Below are positions 24,440 to 37,774 of a DNA stretch of 64,000 nucleotides, piece by piece. The stretch spans positions 7,688,001 through 7,752,000 of the forward strand of contig OZ176053.1 of NCBI GenBank assembly GCA_964247055.1, read 5' to 3'. The notes under the pieces were generated by a model. That model was not told where the DNA came from, made no database searches, and worked only from the letters and a program-made list of their open reading frames with translations. The stretch's first letter is position 1. Each line of letters begins with the position of its first letter. Position numbers and translations under genes: made by a program. This stretch comes from Paragordius varius (taxonomy: Eukaryota; Nematomorpha).

Positions 24440-26160
24440 ATTCATCAGAAAAGAATAGCAAAATTCAAGGGCACTCCCCTTTAGTAAAAAAATATCAAAA
24501 ATGAACCACAAAAAAGCATTAGATCCGGCAAAGAATCTCATTATAATACAATCTACGCTAACCTAAAGCAAGCTGCCATATCACCACTATTTCTCTTACA
24601 TTAAAGACATTTACCCGCGCAAAAAACAAATGTACAAAGGTCACATGTCTTACCCAAACGAAAAACTTCTAACCGATAAAAAAAAGTAAAACTTTGGGAA
24701 GAATACATGCAAAATTTGTTCACACAATCAAATAAAATCGCTATGAACCTTAAAAAACTAAAGAAGAATTAAATGAGCCCTGAGGCACTCATCAACCGGC
24801 AAAGCAGAGGGATTTAACGACATCCCTACTGAGTGAGCTACAAAGGCACATTTCCATAAATTCATGCATTATTCTAAAAAATCTTCAGTGAGGCACCATT
24901 CGCGGCTGGAACAAATCATCCGTGGTTCCGATATTCAAAAAGGGCGATCCTAAATTATGTGAAAACTACCGCACGATAGCATTAGTCAACCAAACCTCAA
25001 GAGTGTTTTTAAAAATAATACAAAATCATCTACAAACATATGCCAACCCGGAATCTTAATGACACAGGCAGGCTTTAGAGATAAAGTGTCGAGACATGAT
25101 CTCAAACATTAGATGGATAATGGAAAAAAAACAGTGAATTCCAAAATGAGCTACACCTATACTTCGTGGATTTCTCTAAAGCATTCGAGAAACCCTTCAA
25201 CGTGTTCTCTGGAAGGCCCTTAAACAAATAGGAGTTTGCGATATAATCAAAGTAATTAATTCCAAATACTCCAACTCCAAGCTATACTCACCCCGCATGG
25301 CTCGATTCCCTGTAGCCCATTGAACATAGCTCTGCGTCAAGGCTGCATTTCATCCCCCATGTTGTTCAACATTTATTTGGAATGCATTATAAGGGATCTA
25401 AATCTGTTAGGAATAAAAGTTGGTCACATTCTGGCGACTCTCCACTACGCAGACGAGATGGTTGGCAAATTCACATACAAGCCTTGAAAACAGTCTCGGA
25501 ACTTTTATAAATCAGTGGAAATAATACAATCTAATATTAAACCTCAACAAACTAAATATTAAAATCAACTCCCCTCATTCCTAAGACTCGCTTTGGATTT
25601 AAAACGAAACAATTCAAGTGGACGAAAAGGCATTATCAACAATTCAAGTGGTCGGAAGCATCATCAACGATTCAAGCTCCGGTTCCCATAAAAAGACGCA
25701 TAGCTATCGCCAAATGCGCTCTAGCCTCACACTACAAGAGACAAATTTAAAAACAAAAATCCGACTAATAAACGCATTAATATTTCCTATCATGTTATAC
25801 GGATGTGAAAGCTAGACTATTATAGGTGAAGACGAGAAAAGATTAAACGCTTTTGAAATGTTTTGTTGGAGAAAAATACTTGGTATAACATGGAAGGACA
25901 ATATAAAGAACACGGACATCGTAAAAAAAGCAACGCACAAACAACGCTTCAGGGTAAAATAATAAAAAAAATTCGGTTATTTTTTGGAAAAGGATATTAT
26001 GTTAGGAAAAGTAAATGGCAAGAGAGGAAGAAAACGAAGACGTTTTCTTGGATATACGAAATCTTATCACTTTCAAAAATGCTGCAAATATCTCAACAAG
26101 CCCACGACAGAACCGAGTAAATGGTTTTCCTAAAAAATCGCTAATGGTCGATAACTAGCT
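24440..26160 (+). pseudogene. LINE reverse transcriptase remnant
   Basis: Decayed ORF2 of a non-LTR retrotransposon in several frames. Recognisable pieces in order: LLTDKKK then LWEEYMQNLF (linker), VVPIFKKGDPKLCENYRTIA (RT motif), LYFVDFSKAFE (catalytic Asp region), LRQGCISSPMLFNIYLECII, then YADE where YADD is expected, LNLNKLNIKI, INALIFPIMLYGCES, and the C-terminal FEMFCWRKILGITWKDNI followed by GKRGRKRRRFLG. The C-terminus resembles that of the fragment at 33790-34140, and the endonuclease at 17.7-19.2 kb may belong to the same family. No intact frame longer than about 85 codons. Confidence 0.8.
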
Positions 26161-26289
26161 ACAAGCTAAACAACAACAAAAATTCTAAAAACACCCATAC
26201 TCTCCTTGTGGCAAAAGTAACGCTGACACAAAGATCATCATTAAGGCCCCAAAACATCAGACGATGGGTGCAGTTTGAATATCACTGCT

Positions 26290-28640
26290 TTAGGGACGCT
26301 TTAACATACATTTATTACAAATATTTTAGGATTTATCAATATAATTAAGTTTTACAGTAAAACCGTTTTTGAGCTAACATCGAATTGTCCTTTTTACATT
26401 TTGTACGAAATGTACCTTTGTGTTTACGCCGCAACACCTATTTAAGAAATAATTAAAATTTAACTGATTGCTTGATGTAGAATGTTGGATGAGACAATTT
26501 TTCGGAAACGTGTAGAATAAATCGCTGGGTGAGCTTCATTAGTAATTTAGGCCACCATATATAAAATAACGTGGGTGTTAATGCTAATTTTTGTTCCAGT
26601 TACACAACACCATGGGAATTCAATAAAAAATATACAGTTTAAATCTCTCACTTTTTTTCGTTGATATTAAAGAAATTAAATTGTATCACGACTGGTAAAA
26701 GCTTTACCATTCGCCTGACCAGGGCTGAGAGTGATGATGGAAAGATTGGTTTCAAACTTGCCACTCTACACACAAAGAGTCCAGCACCCTACTTAGTTGG
26801 GTATTAAGACAGACATATAAATTTCGACCATATAGAGATAGTATAAAAAAGGTGGCCAGTCTCCACACGTATCTTGAGACTATGACAGAGGCCGGGTGGT
26901 GGACCATAAGCACGCTTACCCTTAACCAAATACACCTTCGTAGGATAGAGAGACATCATCACTTCTGTGGCGAAGTGAGAGCCATCTACATCCATACTCG
27001 GGTTGTTTTCTTGAATAAATGTTTACAATATCTTAGAAGAGACGAGCATATGCAATATTTATGAGTTAGATAGCTGCGTTGTAATCTATAGATATATTTT
27101 ATGAATGAGAGAAATAGCTTGCAATGCGATGATGAATAAACTTCATAATTAATTATGCATATTTTTAATAATGATTAGATTAGTTACTATACAGTTACAG
27201 TTAGAGTTTGGTTGTTTTGCGTTAAGTTTGTCCTATAAAACCATTTTACAGATTAACTTGATTGAGATTGTTTTTGTAAAAGGTCCTATAGAATTATTAA
27301 ATGTTTGTTTCAAGTGTTGTGAAAGAATTTTAATTAATTTTATTCATTAATGATACTGTTCCCCTTTGAATGTGTGGCTTTTGCTTGAGACGACATTTTC
27401 TATTAGCAGAAATTTACGGCAAACAAAGCACAAATATATATAATATGTATAGTTAATCTTATCTCAACCACAACAACGCTCCAAAGGTCGGCGGCGGCTA
27501 GTCGCTTCGCACAGATGATTGCAAAACAGCTGATCACACACACGCAGAGACATGAGTTGGGGAGATGAGAGTTAACGAGCAACAACACTATGCAACATAA
27601 ACATAAACGCCAACACAACTGATTGTTTATCGTTAATTATCAATTAATGTAATTATAATTAATTTAGGCAAAGCAAGTTATAATTATTAATATTTAATGT
27701 ATAATGAATGATAAATGATGTTACGATAGGGTTTACTGCTGAATTCAATTATAATTTCGAATTTGTTTTAGAGGGAGGGGATCCCCTGTGTACTTGCGTT
27801 GAAAGACCATTTTTTCATAAACATCTGTTTTGTGAATTTATAATCAATCAATCAGTTACATGCTTTAACATTATAATTAATTGTTTGTTAAGTATATATT
27901 ATTGAATGAAAACAACATATTTTAGAAGATAGAAGAAAGTGCTTTAGGTCCGAAATCTAAACGTAATGAATTCGTATATATATTGAGTTTAGAAGTTTTG
28001 GAGGAATAACAGGCGCTGATGATGCCTTTTATATAAAATATTGAAGTACATGGGAACTATAATGATAAGAGCGTGTTAAAAATTGATTTCCATATTAATA
28101 TATATAAATATAATAAAAATACGCCATCTGTTTAATACATTTACATCAAATTACACTTAATTACTGTATATTATATAAAGTAGGCCAAAAAGTTTTAAAA
28201 ACAAAAGATATTATTGGCGTTTTCGGTATTTTAGTTGGATAACATGGGATTTAACTTACATTTTTGTTGGTAAGTTTGATTTTTTATTTTTATTAGTTAC
28301 ATTACATATTTAAAAAACACAGTGGCGCCTGTTTGCAATGAAATATCAGCAAAATGTATAATAAAGGGGAAATTATACATAACAGACATGTTAATTTAAT
28401 TCCCATTGATAATTAAAACACCGCCAATATTAGCTATTAATGGATTTATAAATTTTGTAGGAAACGTGAACGCTTTTTAAATTTAAATTCCGAAATTTTT
28501 ATTAATCTTAAATACTCCAAGCATGGTCGAGCCAATTTATTAAATCAGGCCCTATCAGTTGAGAGCCATTTCATGTGAAAAAGGCTTGTATAAAAAATTA
28601 AAATAATGTTGGTATAAATTTCATGATTTTTATATTTTTA
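26290..28640. other. Intergenic stretch; one less AT-rich unclassified patch (26690-27060)
   Basis: The 26690-27060 patch is richer in G and C than its surroundings and could be a LINE 3' end or a SINE, but I find neither a clear A/B box pair nor a second copy. The rest is AT-rich, without conserved frames. From about 28640 to 28985 sequence like the Helitron-like repeat units begins. Confidence 0.35.
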
Positions 28641-28991
28641 CGAATGCGCCAAACTTCGAGTCATATTTTATGGATTCCGTATTTAGCCGCTTACCCGATA
28701 AATCATTTCAAGTGATATCAAGTCTGAAAAATGATTTTTAGGCACTTTTTTGCCCAAGTTATAATTTAACGTAAATTCAGAGTGGATTTAGGTATTCCAT
28801 GTATAAAGGCAAACTTTTGTTCCAGCGTTTTTAAACTTGTCGGTCGGTATAGTTTTAAATTCTGTTGAATATGCATCATCTAGTAACGAAGCTTTGGAGT
28901 TTTTTGGAAAAATTAGACCATATAAATTCAATAAGTCGTTGGCATCTTCTGTATAAAGTCAGGAATTTTACAAGCGCCCTTTTTCGCTAAA

Positions 28992-31480
28992 TCTATATAT
29001 TTATAAAAATGGAAAATGCTGGCTCTGTGATCTATTTCCGGAAAACTGGTAGACTGATTTAAATCCAAATGTCGAAAAAATATAATCATTAATGAATGCC
29101 TCGACAATAGGCAGTTGAAGCCTACCAACGGTTTTTTAAAAAATGTCGACAAAAATCGTTCTATGAGATAATTTTCCGGAAATCTGCTGGACCAATCGAT
29201 TTCAAATATGATTCTTTTTACTTTTTTTCGATTGCGCAGAACATAGTCGGCTCGCTTTTTTAATTTAGGCCCTCTTTTTACCCGCTCCCCCCGTAAAATG
29301 CCATCTAAGTCCACAAAAATAATTTATGAAAATATTTTTCACCCAGAGTATGATACTGTAAACATTTAATGAAGATTCCAGATATTCCCTGTTAAAAGCA
29401 AAAACTTTAGTCGTGCGTTTTTTATAATTGGTGCAGGGTAAGGAGATACCCGCTAAAAACTTGGGGCTAAATTTCAGAAAACCTATAAGGTCATATAAGT
29501 TCAATAGGTCCTTAAAATAATACCCGTAACAAGGCAAAAATTTGCCGTTAATTAGGCCTTCACGCCCTGAAAAATGCGCCGCCATACAATGAATTTTTAG
29601 TAAAAACTAATGAAAGAATATCGAATCAATCATGCCAGGTATTCTCCGTAAAAAGGCAAAAATTTTAAACAAGCGCTTTTTTTGTAACAGCCTATGGGTA
29701 GAGAAATACCCGCCTAAAACTGTGCCACCATATCGAAATTGCGTTGTTTAGGAAATTTTCAAAAAACTTATGCAAAAATTTAAGCCGAGTGGATTTTTTA
29801 AATTATCCGTTAATTAGGCCCTTTACTCCCTAAAAAATGCGCTATCATTGAACTATTATTTAGTGAAGCCATTCTTCCAAAAATTATTGAGAACATAAGG
29901 AATGAATGATGATTTCGGGTATTCCCCTCAAAATTTTTTATCGGTCATTTTTATATTGGTCTCTGGATAGGGGGCTACCGCCAACAACTGCGCCACCATA
30001 TCGATACAGCGTGACTTTGGAGGTAAATTTTAGAAAACTTATCAAGCCATTTGAGTTCAAAAAGCTTCAAATATTACTAGTAAAAAGGCAAAAATTTAAG
30101 TAGAGGGGGTTTATTAAATTACCCCTTAATTAGGCCCTTGCCCTGAAAAATGCGCCACCATAGAGTGACCTTTTGGTTTTGCGGCAATTTTTCGAAAATC
30201 CCACGAGAGCATATGGATTCAATCATGATTACAGGTATCCTGATTAAGGCAAAAATTTTAATCGAGCGTTTTTTTGTTTCGTCCCTGGTTAGGCAGCTAC
30301 CCGCGTAAAACTGCGTCACCTTATTGATACAGCATAGCTTTGGAGCCATTCAGAAAACCTATGAGTCAAATATGAAGGTCCCATACAAAGGCAAAAATTT
30401 TGCCCAGTGCTTTTTTATCCATGCCCCTGGGTTATGTGCTACCCGCCAAAAACTACTCCACTATATAGAAATTGCGTTGTTTTGGAGCTAATGAAGAAAT
30501 ATCAGCTCATTAAAAGCTTGAGATATTACCCGTAAATAGGTAAAAAAGATCAGGCGTTTTTTATTAGTCGTTAGTTTGGGGCCTTTATGCCCTAAAAATA
30601 CGTCATCATTAGGGTGCTGACCAAGTCAACACGGTAATTGACCGGGTCATGACCAGGAGTGACTATTTATTTTTTAACCATGTTCATTGAAAAAAACACA
30701 TGTTTTTTGAAAAAATGCTGGTATTTTTTTTGGAAAAGAAGTGAGATTTTATTATATTTTAATATATTTTTTTAAAATATAAATTATATGCTTATTTCAA
30801 TATAAAATTGTTCATGCATCGTTATAACATTAGCATTTAAGCACATCCAGTTATTTCAAAAAACAAAACAATCATTCACTTTGCAAAACATGCAATTATT
30901 CCATATATGTGAACCAATAATGAAAAAACATTTTGTAATTGGATATTACATTAATGAAAGAAAGTCTAAAACAAACTAGGTAAAATTTTATTTGAAATAT
31001 TTAGTATTAAAAGCTATGTATTTGAAGATTTAGAAGGCCACAAACATGTGGCAAAATTTATTTGAAAACAAAATTCTTGATTAAATTTGATTGAAAATAT
31101 AGGTAAATGTATAATATAAACTTTTAAGAAAAACATGATATTATTAGTGAAACGCAGGTGTCGTACGAACATTATTTTCACAATCCAATATCGCATGATA
31201 TTTACTTAAGTAAAAAGCAGTTATGACCACGGTCATGATTATGGTCTGGGGTCTGACCGGACTTTTTTGAAAAAGCAGTCAAATGCACAACCCTAGTCAT
31301 CATATAACGAATATTTAGTGTTGAGGTATTTTTTCGAATAAGCAAGATGATTCCAAATATTTGCCGTATAAAGGCAAAGAATTTAACTCAGCGCTTTTTC
31401 CATATAGGTCTATGGGTAGGGGTCTACCGGTTTAAAACTGAGACGCCATACAAAAATGGCGTGGTTTTGGAGCACGAGCT
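28992..31480 (+). mobile_element. Helitron-like element, copy H3, plus orientation, 3' end not found
   Basis: Starts TCTATATATTTATAAAAATG after an A, identical to the 5' end of H1 and H2. The body is a run of degenerate units of about 250-310 bp containing AAGGCAAAAATTTTAA, a GGTAG...CTACCCGCC block and ATGCGCCACCAT-like motifs. It is interrupted by the small hAT at 30610-31295. Similarity with H2 stops near CTACCGGTTTAAA (about 31435), and no CTAG hairpin terminus follows, so the 3' end is lost or divergent. Confidence 0.55.
30610..31295. mobile_element. Non-autonomous hAT (686 bp) with perfect 8-bp target duplication, inside H3
   Basis: Ends are TAGGGTGCTGACCAAGTC and GACTGC...TTGTGCACAACCCTA-type inverted termini (right end read outward: TAGGGTTGTGCATTTGACTG). 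It is flanked on both sides by GTCATCAT (30602-30609 and 31296-31303), a perfect 8-bp duplication as hAT transposases make. Subterminal GACCGGGTCATGACC-like motifs occur near both ends. No coding region. It must be younger than the host Helitron-like copy. Confidence 0.85.
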
Positions 31481-31751
31481 CTGTTAAACACTTTCTGGGG
31501 AATTTGTATATTAAAAAGGGATCATAAATGATTTACTTTTAATATCCCTTGATCCCAACTGTGTCAAATTCAAAATGAAACTTTTACCCATGATTTCGAA
31601 AACGAAAATCCTAATAAATCCAATGATAGATGAATATTAACTTACATAGGGACATTTTAAATAAGGTCAATTTCGAAACATGATATAAAAGAATAATTGA
31701 AGAAATGATATTCTTTTTATTAAATATATCTTTTATTATTTTTTATCTCCA

Positions 31752-33647
31752 CTAGCGTAAATCTCGTCTGCTACGCATCCTGAGGAAGTCCTTCGGACTT
31801 CTGGGGGGGGGGGGGGGGGGGGGGCTATTTGAAGAAAAGGATCAATAAAATGATCCAAATATGTGGATTAGGGTTTAAACCGGTAGACCCCTACCCATAG
31901 GCCTATATGGAAAAAGCGCTTTAAATTATTGCCTTTATAAAAAAATATTTGGAATCATCTTTAAGGCCATCGTCTCATGGGTTATTCGAAAAAATACCTC
32001 AACATAAATAATCGTTATATGATAGCTTATTTTTAGGGCATAATGGCCCCAAATTAACGGCTAGTAAAAAAAGGCCTGACCTAAATTTTTACCTAGTTAC
32101 GGGTAATATTTCGAACTTTAAATAAGCTCATATGGCATAAGTTTTCTTTAAATTAGTTCCAAAATAACGCAATTCTAAATAGTGGCACAGTTTTTGGCGG
32201 GTAGCTTCTTATCCAGAGGCAGGTATAAAATGCGTCGGGCAAAATATTGTTTATGGGGAATATCTGGAATTATAATTTCCATATGTTCCTATAAATTCTT
32301 GTAAATATTGCTTCAAAACTAAAAAATTGTTCTATGGCGGCGAATTTTTCAGGGTGTAAAACTTTTCTTAGCGACTCATTGAAATCACCCCATATACTAA
32401 ATTATTTGTAAGGGGTAATAAATATTTTAGGCCCTTATTGATCTCACATAGTCTCATAGGTTTTCTGAAATTTGGCTCCAAAGGCATGCTGTATCGATAT
32501 AGTGACGCATTTTTAGGCGGGTCGCCCCCTCCCCAGAGGCCAATATAAAAAAGACGTTCGATAATATTTTTTGCCTTTATATGGGAATACCTGGAATCAT
32601 CATGCATTCCATATGTTCTAAATAGTTTATGGAAGAATGGCTTTTAAACCAAATAATTGTTCAATGATAGCTCATTGTTAGGACGTACAGGCCTTAATTA
32701 ACGGTTAATTTAAAAAACCTCACGACCAAAATTTTTGCCTTGTTCGGAGTGATATTTTAAGCACCTATTGAACTCATATGGCCTGATAGGCTTTCTGAAA
32801 TTTAGTCCCAAAGGCACGCTATTTTGATACGACGGGACAGTTTTTAGTGGGTATTTTTTTACTTAGCAGCCAATATAAAAAACGCTCGACTAAAATTTTT
32901 GCTTTTTTACGGAAAATACGTGGAATCATGATTGATTCCACTCTCATTCGTTTTTGGAGAAATTGCCTCAAAACTAAAAAATTATTCTATGGTGGCGCAT
33001 TTTTCAGGGAGCAAAGGGCCTAATTAACGGCTAATTTTAAAAAACATACGACCTAAATGTTTGCCTCGTTAGGGTAATATTTTAAGCACCTATTTAACTC
33101 ATATGGCCTGATAGGTATTTTGAAATCTAGTATGACGGGTCAGTTTTTAGCGGGTAGCTTCTTACCCAGCAGCTATCATTAAAAAACGCACGACTAACAT
33201 TTTTGCCTTATAACAGGTACCCGGAATCCTCATTAAATTTTTACGGTCTCATAGCTTGGGCGAAATATAGATTCAAAAAATTATTTTTGCGGACTTATTT
33301 TTTTTGAAAAAAATAGCATTTTACGAGGGGAGCGGGTAAAAAGAGGGTGTAAATTAAAAAAGCGAGGCGTCTATGTTCGGCGCAATCGAAAATAAGTAAA
33401 AAAAAATATATTAAAATTGAATGGTCCAACACGTTCTCCGGAAAATTGTCTTAAAGACACGATTTTATGGACTTCTATTTTCAAAAAAACCCATTTTTTA
33501 CACGGGGTGGGCCCGAACTGGGGACCTAATTCAAAAAAGGGCGAAGCAATTGTCGGGGCATTCATCAATGAATATATTTTTTCGACACTACTGGTTTTCC
33601 GTAAAAGATCACAAAGCCACCACTTTCCATTTTTATAAATATATAGA
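31752..33647 (-). mobile_element. Helitron-like element, copy H2 (1896 bp), inverted relative to H3
   Basis: On the minus strand it begins TCTATATATTTATAAAAATG after an A and ends GAGATTTACGCTAG before a T, with the GAAGTCCGAAGGACTTC hairpin near the 3' end. The body mirrors H3 unit by unit. Near its 3' end, on the plus strand, is a run of 22 G (31803-31824). It has no protein-coding gene. Confidence 0.6.
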
Positions 33648-33789
33648 TTACCTCTATTTATTGCCAAATATTAAGAATAATTATTGGTGAAACTACGTCA
33701 CCGCGAAGCGTGACAAGGACAGCTAATCTTTAATAAAACACACCTATCGGAATGAAACTTCCAATATTGTAAACATATGTGTGTGTTAT

Positions 33790-34140
33790 AGCTAGTCATG
33801 TAGTGACTTTTAGCTTTCTCATAAATTAATGTTCTCCATTTTTGCCGATGAGGAAAAGTTCGGTTTATTATTGATATAAGCATGTCGATTTACCGCTTTT
33901 TGGGTCTGCCCCTTCTGCGGGTGCCATCTACCAACCCAAAAAGTATGCTTTGTTCTAGTGAGTCGGATCGCAGGATATGACCCAGATATTTTAGCTGTTT
34001 GAAGATTATTAAATCGTGAAGTAAAAATTCGGGTTTGATGAGGTTGAGGATATAAGAATTAGAGATGTGGGCTTCCCAGGAGATTCTCAATATTTTCCGA
34101 AAGCACCACATTTGAGAAGAGTTTATGCGGGCTTTGTCAA
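33790..34140 (-). pseudogene. LINE ORF2 C-terminus fragment
   Basis: Minus-strand reading gives CFRKILRISWEAHISNSYIL, QLKYLGHILRSD, LEQSILFGLVDGTRRRGRPK, then HRQKWRTLIYEKAKSHYM. This is the typical C-terminal segment of non-LTR retrotransposon ORF2 (a GHILR motif, then GRGRP-like, then a WR motif). It is 5'-truncated, as LINE insertions usually are, with one frame change. The 3' flank to about 33690 may be its 3' UTR. Confidence 0.75.
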
Positions 34141-34464
34141 TGGATTTTCATATTTATGAATATGGGCAAAATGGACATATGAACATGCGGAAGCAAACTG
34201 TAAAAACAAAATAAAGCTTTACACTTGCTAAGCGACCTATTATATTGGCTGGGATTGATGATTAGATTTCGGCACAATAATTTATACTATGCTTCTGTTA
34301 TCGCGCACATAGGTCATTTCAGGCTATAATTATATCGTTATTTTGGGAGCGCAAAAAGTCAAAAGGCACCTTATTGATAACCACTATCTCAAAATATGCA
34401 AAGTAAAAAAAATATATGCAAAATTTTTAGATATCGATTGTAAAATGTTTTAAGAATTATTAAT
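34141..34464. other. Short spacer before the fold-back hAT; nothing recognised
   Basis: AT-rich, no conserved frame or repeat seen. Confidence 0.3.
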
Positions 34465-37400
34465 AGGGTGACCAGACGTCCCGCTTTTTCACACTTTGTC
34501 CCGCGTACCGCTACGTTTTAGAAATGTCCCGCTTTTTCCCGATTATATAAAAAAAATTTTTTAATACATTTAAATTTTTTATCATTATTTATCTTTAAAA
34601 TCTATATCCATTTTTAATTAAAAATTTTTATTTCTAAATTAAAAATATTTATTTTTTCGAATTTATATCATATAATTTTACACTTTGCTTCCTACTCCTG
34701 CTACCAACATTATCAAAAAAACAAATTAATACCACAAATCGGTAGCTTATACGTTTCCTCCAGAAAATTAAAGTAATATAATATTTTTTTATACCAATAT
34801 TATTTTAAAAATATGAGTATAAAAAGAGGTTAATTCAACGATGAATTAATGAAAGAATTATTTCCTTTAAGCAAAAAGAATAAATCATTTGATAAATGTT
34901 CTTTATGCAAGGGGGATTTCACCCTAGCACATTGCGGCAAGCATGATATTACAAAGCATATGGAAACACAAAAACATAATGTTTAGATATGGCGGCATTA
35001 TCTTACAAAATGAGCGATTTTTATCGAAAAACCGCTTTTGGAGAGGACGAAAAGGATTTGGCACTAGCCGAAGGCGTTGTATCTTTTCACGCCGTTAATC
35101 ACTATCATTCCTTTAGATCTATGGATTGTAACTCACAAGTTATTCGTACCTTATTCAATAAAAAATTTACATGTGTTTGAACAAAGGCTAAAGCCATTGT
35201 ATGCAATGTCCTTTCGCCACATGCATTTTCTATACAAAAAGATTTGCTAAATTAATTTCATATAGCTAGACTCTATCTAATGCATCAAATCACAAGGAAG
35301 CAAAATTATTTCCCACTTTAATAAAATATTTTGATCCAGAAACCGGATTAAAAATTAAAATTGTTGGTTTTTTCTCTCCCGGTGAAAATTCCGACATAAA
35401 TTTTTACTTCAATAATGAATATACTAGAAAAAAATAATTTAAAAGACATCGCATATTGCGCTGACAACACCAATACGAACTTCAGTGGAAAAGCAAGAAG
35501 GGGAAAATATATTTTTAATAAATTAGCAGATAATCTTAATCAAAACATTATTGGCGTTGAGTGGGCAGCGCATATGATACACAATGCTATTCAAACAGCT
35601 CCTGATTTGTTACCCCTAGATGTGGAAAATGTAGTTGTTAAAATATATTCCTATTTTTAATACACGGTACGCGTTGAAACGCTTAAGGAATTTTGTGAAA
35701 ATGCAGAAGTTCAATATCAAAAAATGCTTAGATATTGTAAAACTCGTTGGTTAGCTCTTCTGCCCAGCTATTAAAAGAATTTTAAAAATGTATGATCCTT
35801 TAAAATCCTTTTTTTTATCACAGGACAAATGTCCTACAAATTTAGAAAAGTTTTTTTAAAGGACAAAAATATGGTTAGAGTTCCTACATAATCAAGCTTC
35901 TCTCTTTCAAAATATTAAATTGATAGAAGGTGACAAAATTTCGGCAATCATAGCTAATGAAGTTAGCAACCTAAAATTCCGATGTCAAGAAAGGTTAGAA
36001 AATAATTTTATACCATTAACCATCCGCAATATTATAGATAATTTAGAAAAACAAGGCTTAATAAATCGCCAAGATATCCTGTACCATATGTTTTATACCT
36101 GTAAAGATTATTTGGAAGACTTGACGGTGCAATTTTATGAAATTGATCATTTTCATTGGATAATATTAAAACCAAAATTTAATTGGTGCGATGTTCAAAA
36201 GTCATTTGATTACATCTGCTCTCCCAAAAATTCCCAAAAAGTAATCTTTCAGTAAATCTTTTTTCTAAAGTATCATTAATTAAAAAATATAATAATAATG
36301 AAAAACTTAAATTATGGACAACAAAAAAAATACAGTATAAAAGAAATGGTTATATTTGATTATTTTGAAGCAAACTATCTTTATCTAGAAGTTACAGTAA
36401 ATCAGGTGTGGACATTGAAAAATCAAATTTAAATGTTTAAACTTTAAAGGCCATTGTCAAATATAATTTGACTAATTCTTGTGAAGACTTCTACATATTT
36501 TAAAAAATGATGACAATCTGCTAAAACGCATTCACTCAAATAATATATATGCCAAAGAATAAAATATTTTCTTATCTTTATAAAGTTTTTGTGTTAAATA
36601 AAAAATTACTTAAAATAATGTATAAGTCTTCATAATAATTTGTCCAATTATGCTTGAATACATAAAATGGCTTTAAAAGTGTCAACATTTAATTTGATTT
36701 TTCAGTGTCCACACTTGATTTACTGTGAAACGCGTTCTATAGCAGTTGTTCCAGGTAAAGATAATGCAAATTCTACAATTTTTAAAATATTTTTGTATGG
36801 AACATAGCTCGTTTAAAAATAATTATTTCAAACCATTTCTATTCTACTGTATTTTTTTCGGTTGTCCATAATATAAGTTTTCATTATCAATATATTTATT
36901 TATTAATCATTCTTCAGAAAAAAGTGTCATTCCACCGTCTTGTCTTCCAAATAATCTTTTCAGTTTGTATAAAACATTTTTATATCTGGCTATTCATTTA
37001 GCCTTGTTTTTCTGGATGATTATAATATTGCGATTAGGTAATGGTATGAAATTATTTTCTAACCTTTCTTAACTTGGAATTGACATTTGTCATGTGATAA
37101 AAAAAAGAGGATTCTAGGCGATCATACATTTTTAAATTTTTTTCAATAGCTGGCAAAAGAGCTAACCAACGAGTTTAACAATATCCAAGAATTTTAACAA
37201 ATACATTTTCCACATCCTGGGGTACAAATCAGCAGCTGTTTTAATAGCGTTGTGTATCCACCAATAATGTTTTGTAAGATTATTAGCTAAATTTTTATAA
37301 ATATTTTTTTGTGCCGCTCCTTGTATTTCCACCCAACGCACTTTTCGGATTTTGTCTTTTAAATTATTTTTTTCCAAAATATTCATTTTTGAAGTAAAAT

Positions 37401-37730
37401 TTATGTCAGAATTTTCACTCGATAGAGAATGAGTGAGGAAAATAATTATGTGCATCAGAATATAGCGATATAAAATCTATTTTCTGCAACTCTTTTTCTA
37501 TTTTAGAAAATGCATGTGGTGAAAGAAAATTGCATACAATCGTTTCACCTGAATAAGGTACGAATAACCTGAGACCAAGGAATAAAAAATTTTTTTATAT
37601 TTATATTATATTTGTGTTAAAAATAAATTAATATTACAATAAATTTTTTGTATGAAAATTTTTGGTTGTACCCCTTATGCTCTTTTTTCAGATTTGTCCC
37701 GTTTTTTTCTTCAAAAAATCTGGTCACCCT
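34465..37730 (+). mobile_element. Fold-back hAT transposon with an inverted internal duplication
   Basis: Outer ends AGGGTGACCAGACGTCCCGC and, at the right, ...AAAATCTGGTCACCCT are hAT-like inverted termini. The left half holds a decayed transposase: a BED-type finger (CSLCKGDF, then HITKHMETQKH-like spacing at about 34890-34980), MNILEKNNLKDIAYCADNTN, NIIGVEWAAHMIHNAIQ, and CKTRWLALL. From about 36620 to 37590 the sequence turns round and repeats 35130-36500 on the opposite strand: IHNAIKTAADLYPR and MNILEKNNLKDKI appear on the minus strand near 37200-37400. The inner arms (36395-36500 and 36625-36722) both contain AGTAAATCAAGTGTGGACA-type sequence. Flanking target duplications are not convincing. 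A second fold-back copy is in MED13. Confidence 0.7.
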
Positions 37731-37774
37731 TATCATTAACCAAGTAGTATTTTTTTATTATTTTATTGACAGTA

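Noticed and set aside
26690-27060. tRNA-derived SINE
   Set aside because: GGTTTCAAACTTG vaguely resembles a B box, but no correctly spaced A box, tail or second copy was found.
36399-36718. Separate MITE with about 40-bp inverted ends in the middle of the fold-back hAT
   Set aside because: The inversion continues outward for about 1 kb on both sides, and the same end sequence occurs in the MED13 copy as ordinary hAT 3' sequence, so it is the centre of the larger fold-back and not a distinct insertion.
34457-37738. Target-site duplication for the fold-back hAT
   Set aside because: TTATTAAT and TATCATTA do not agree at fixed borders; only a shifted reading gives 6 of 8, which is too weak.
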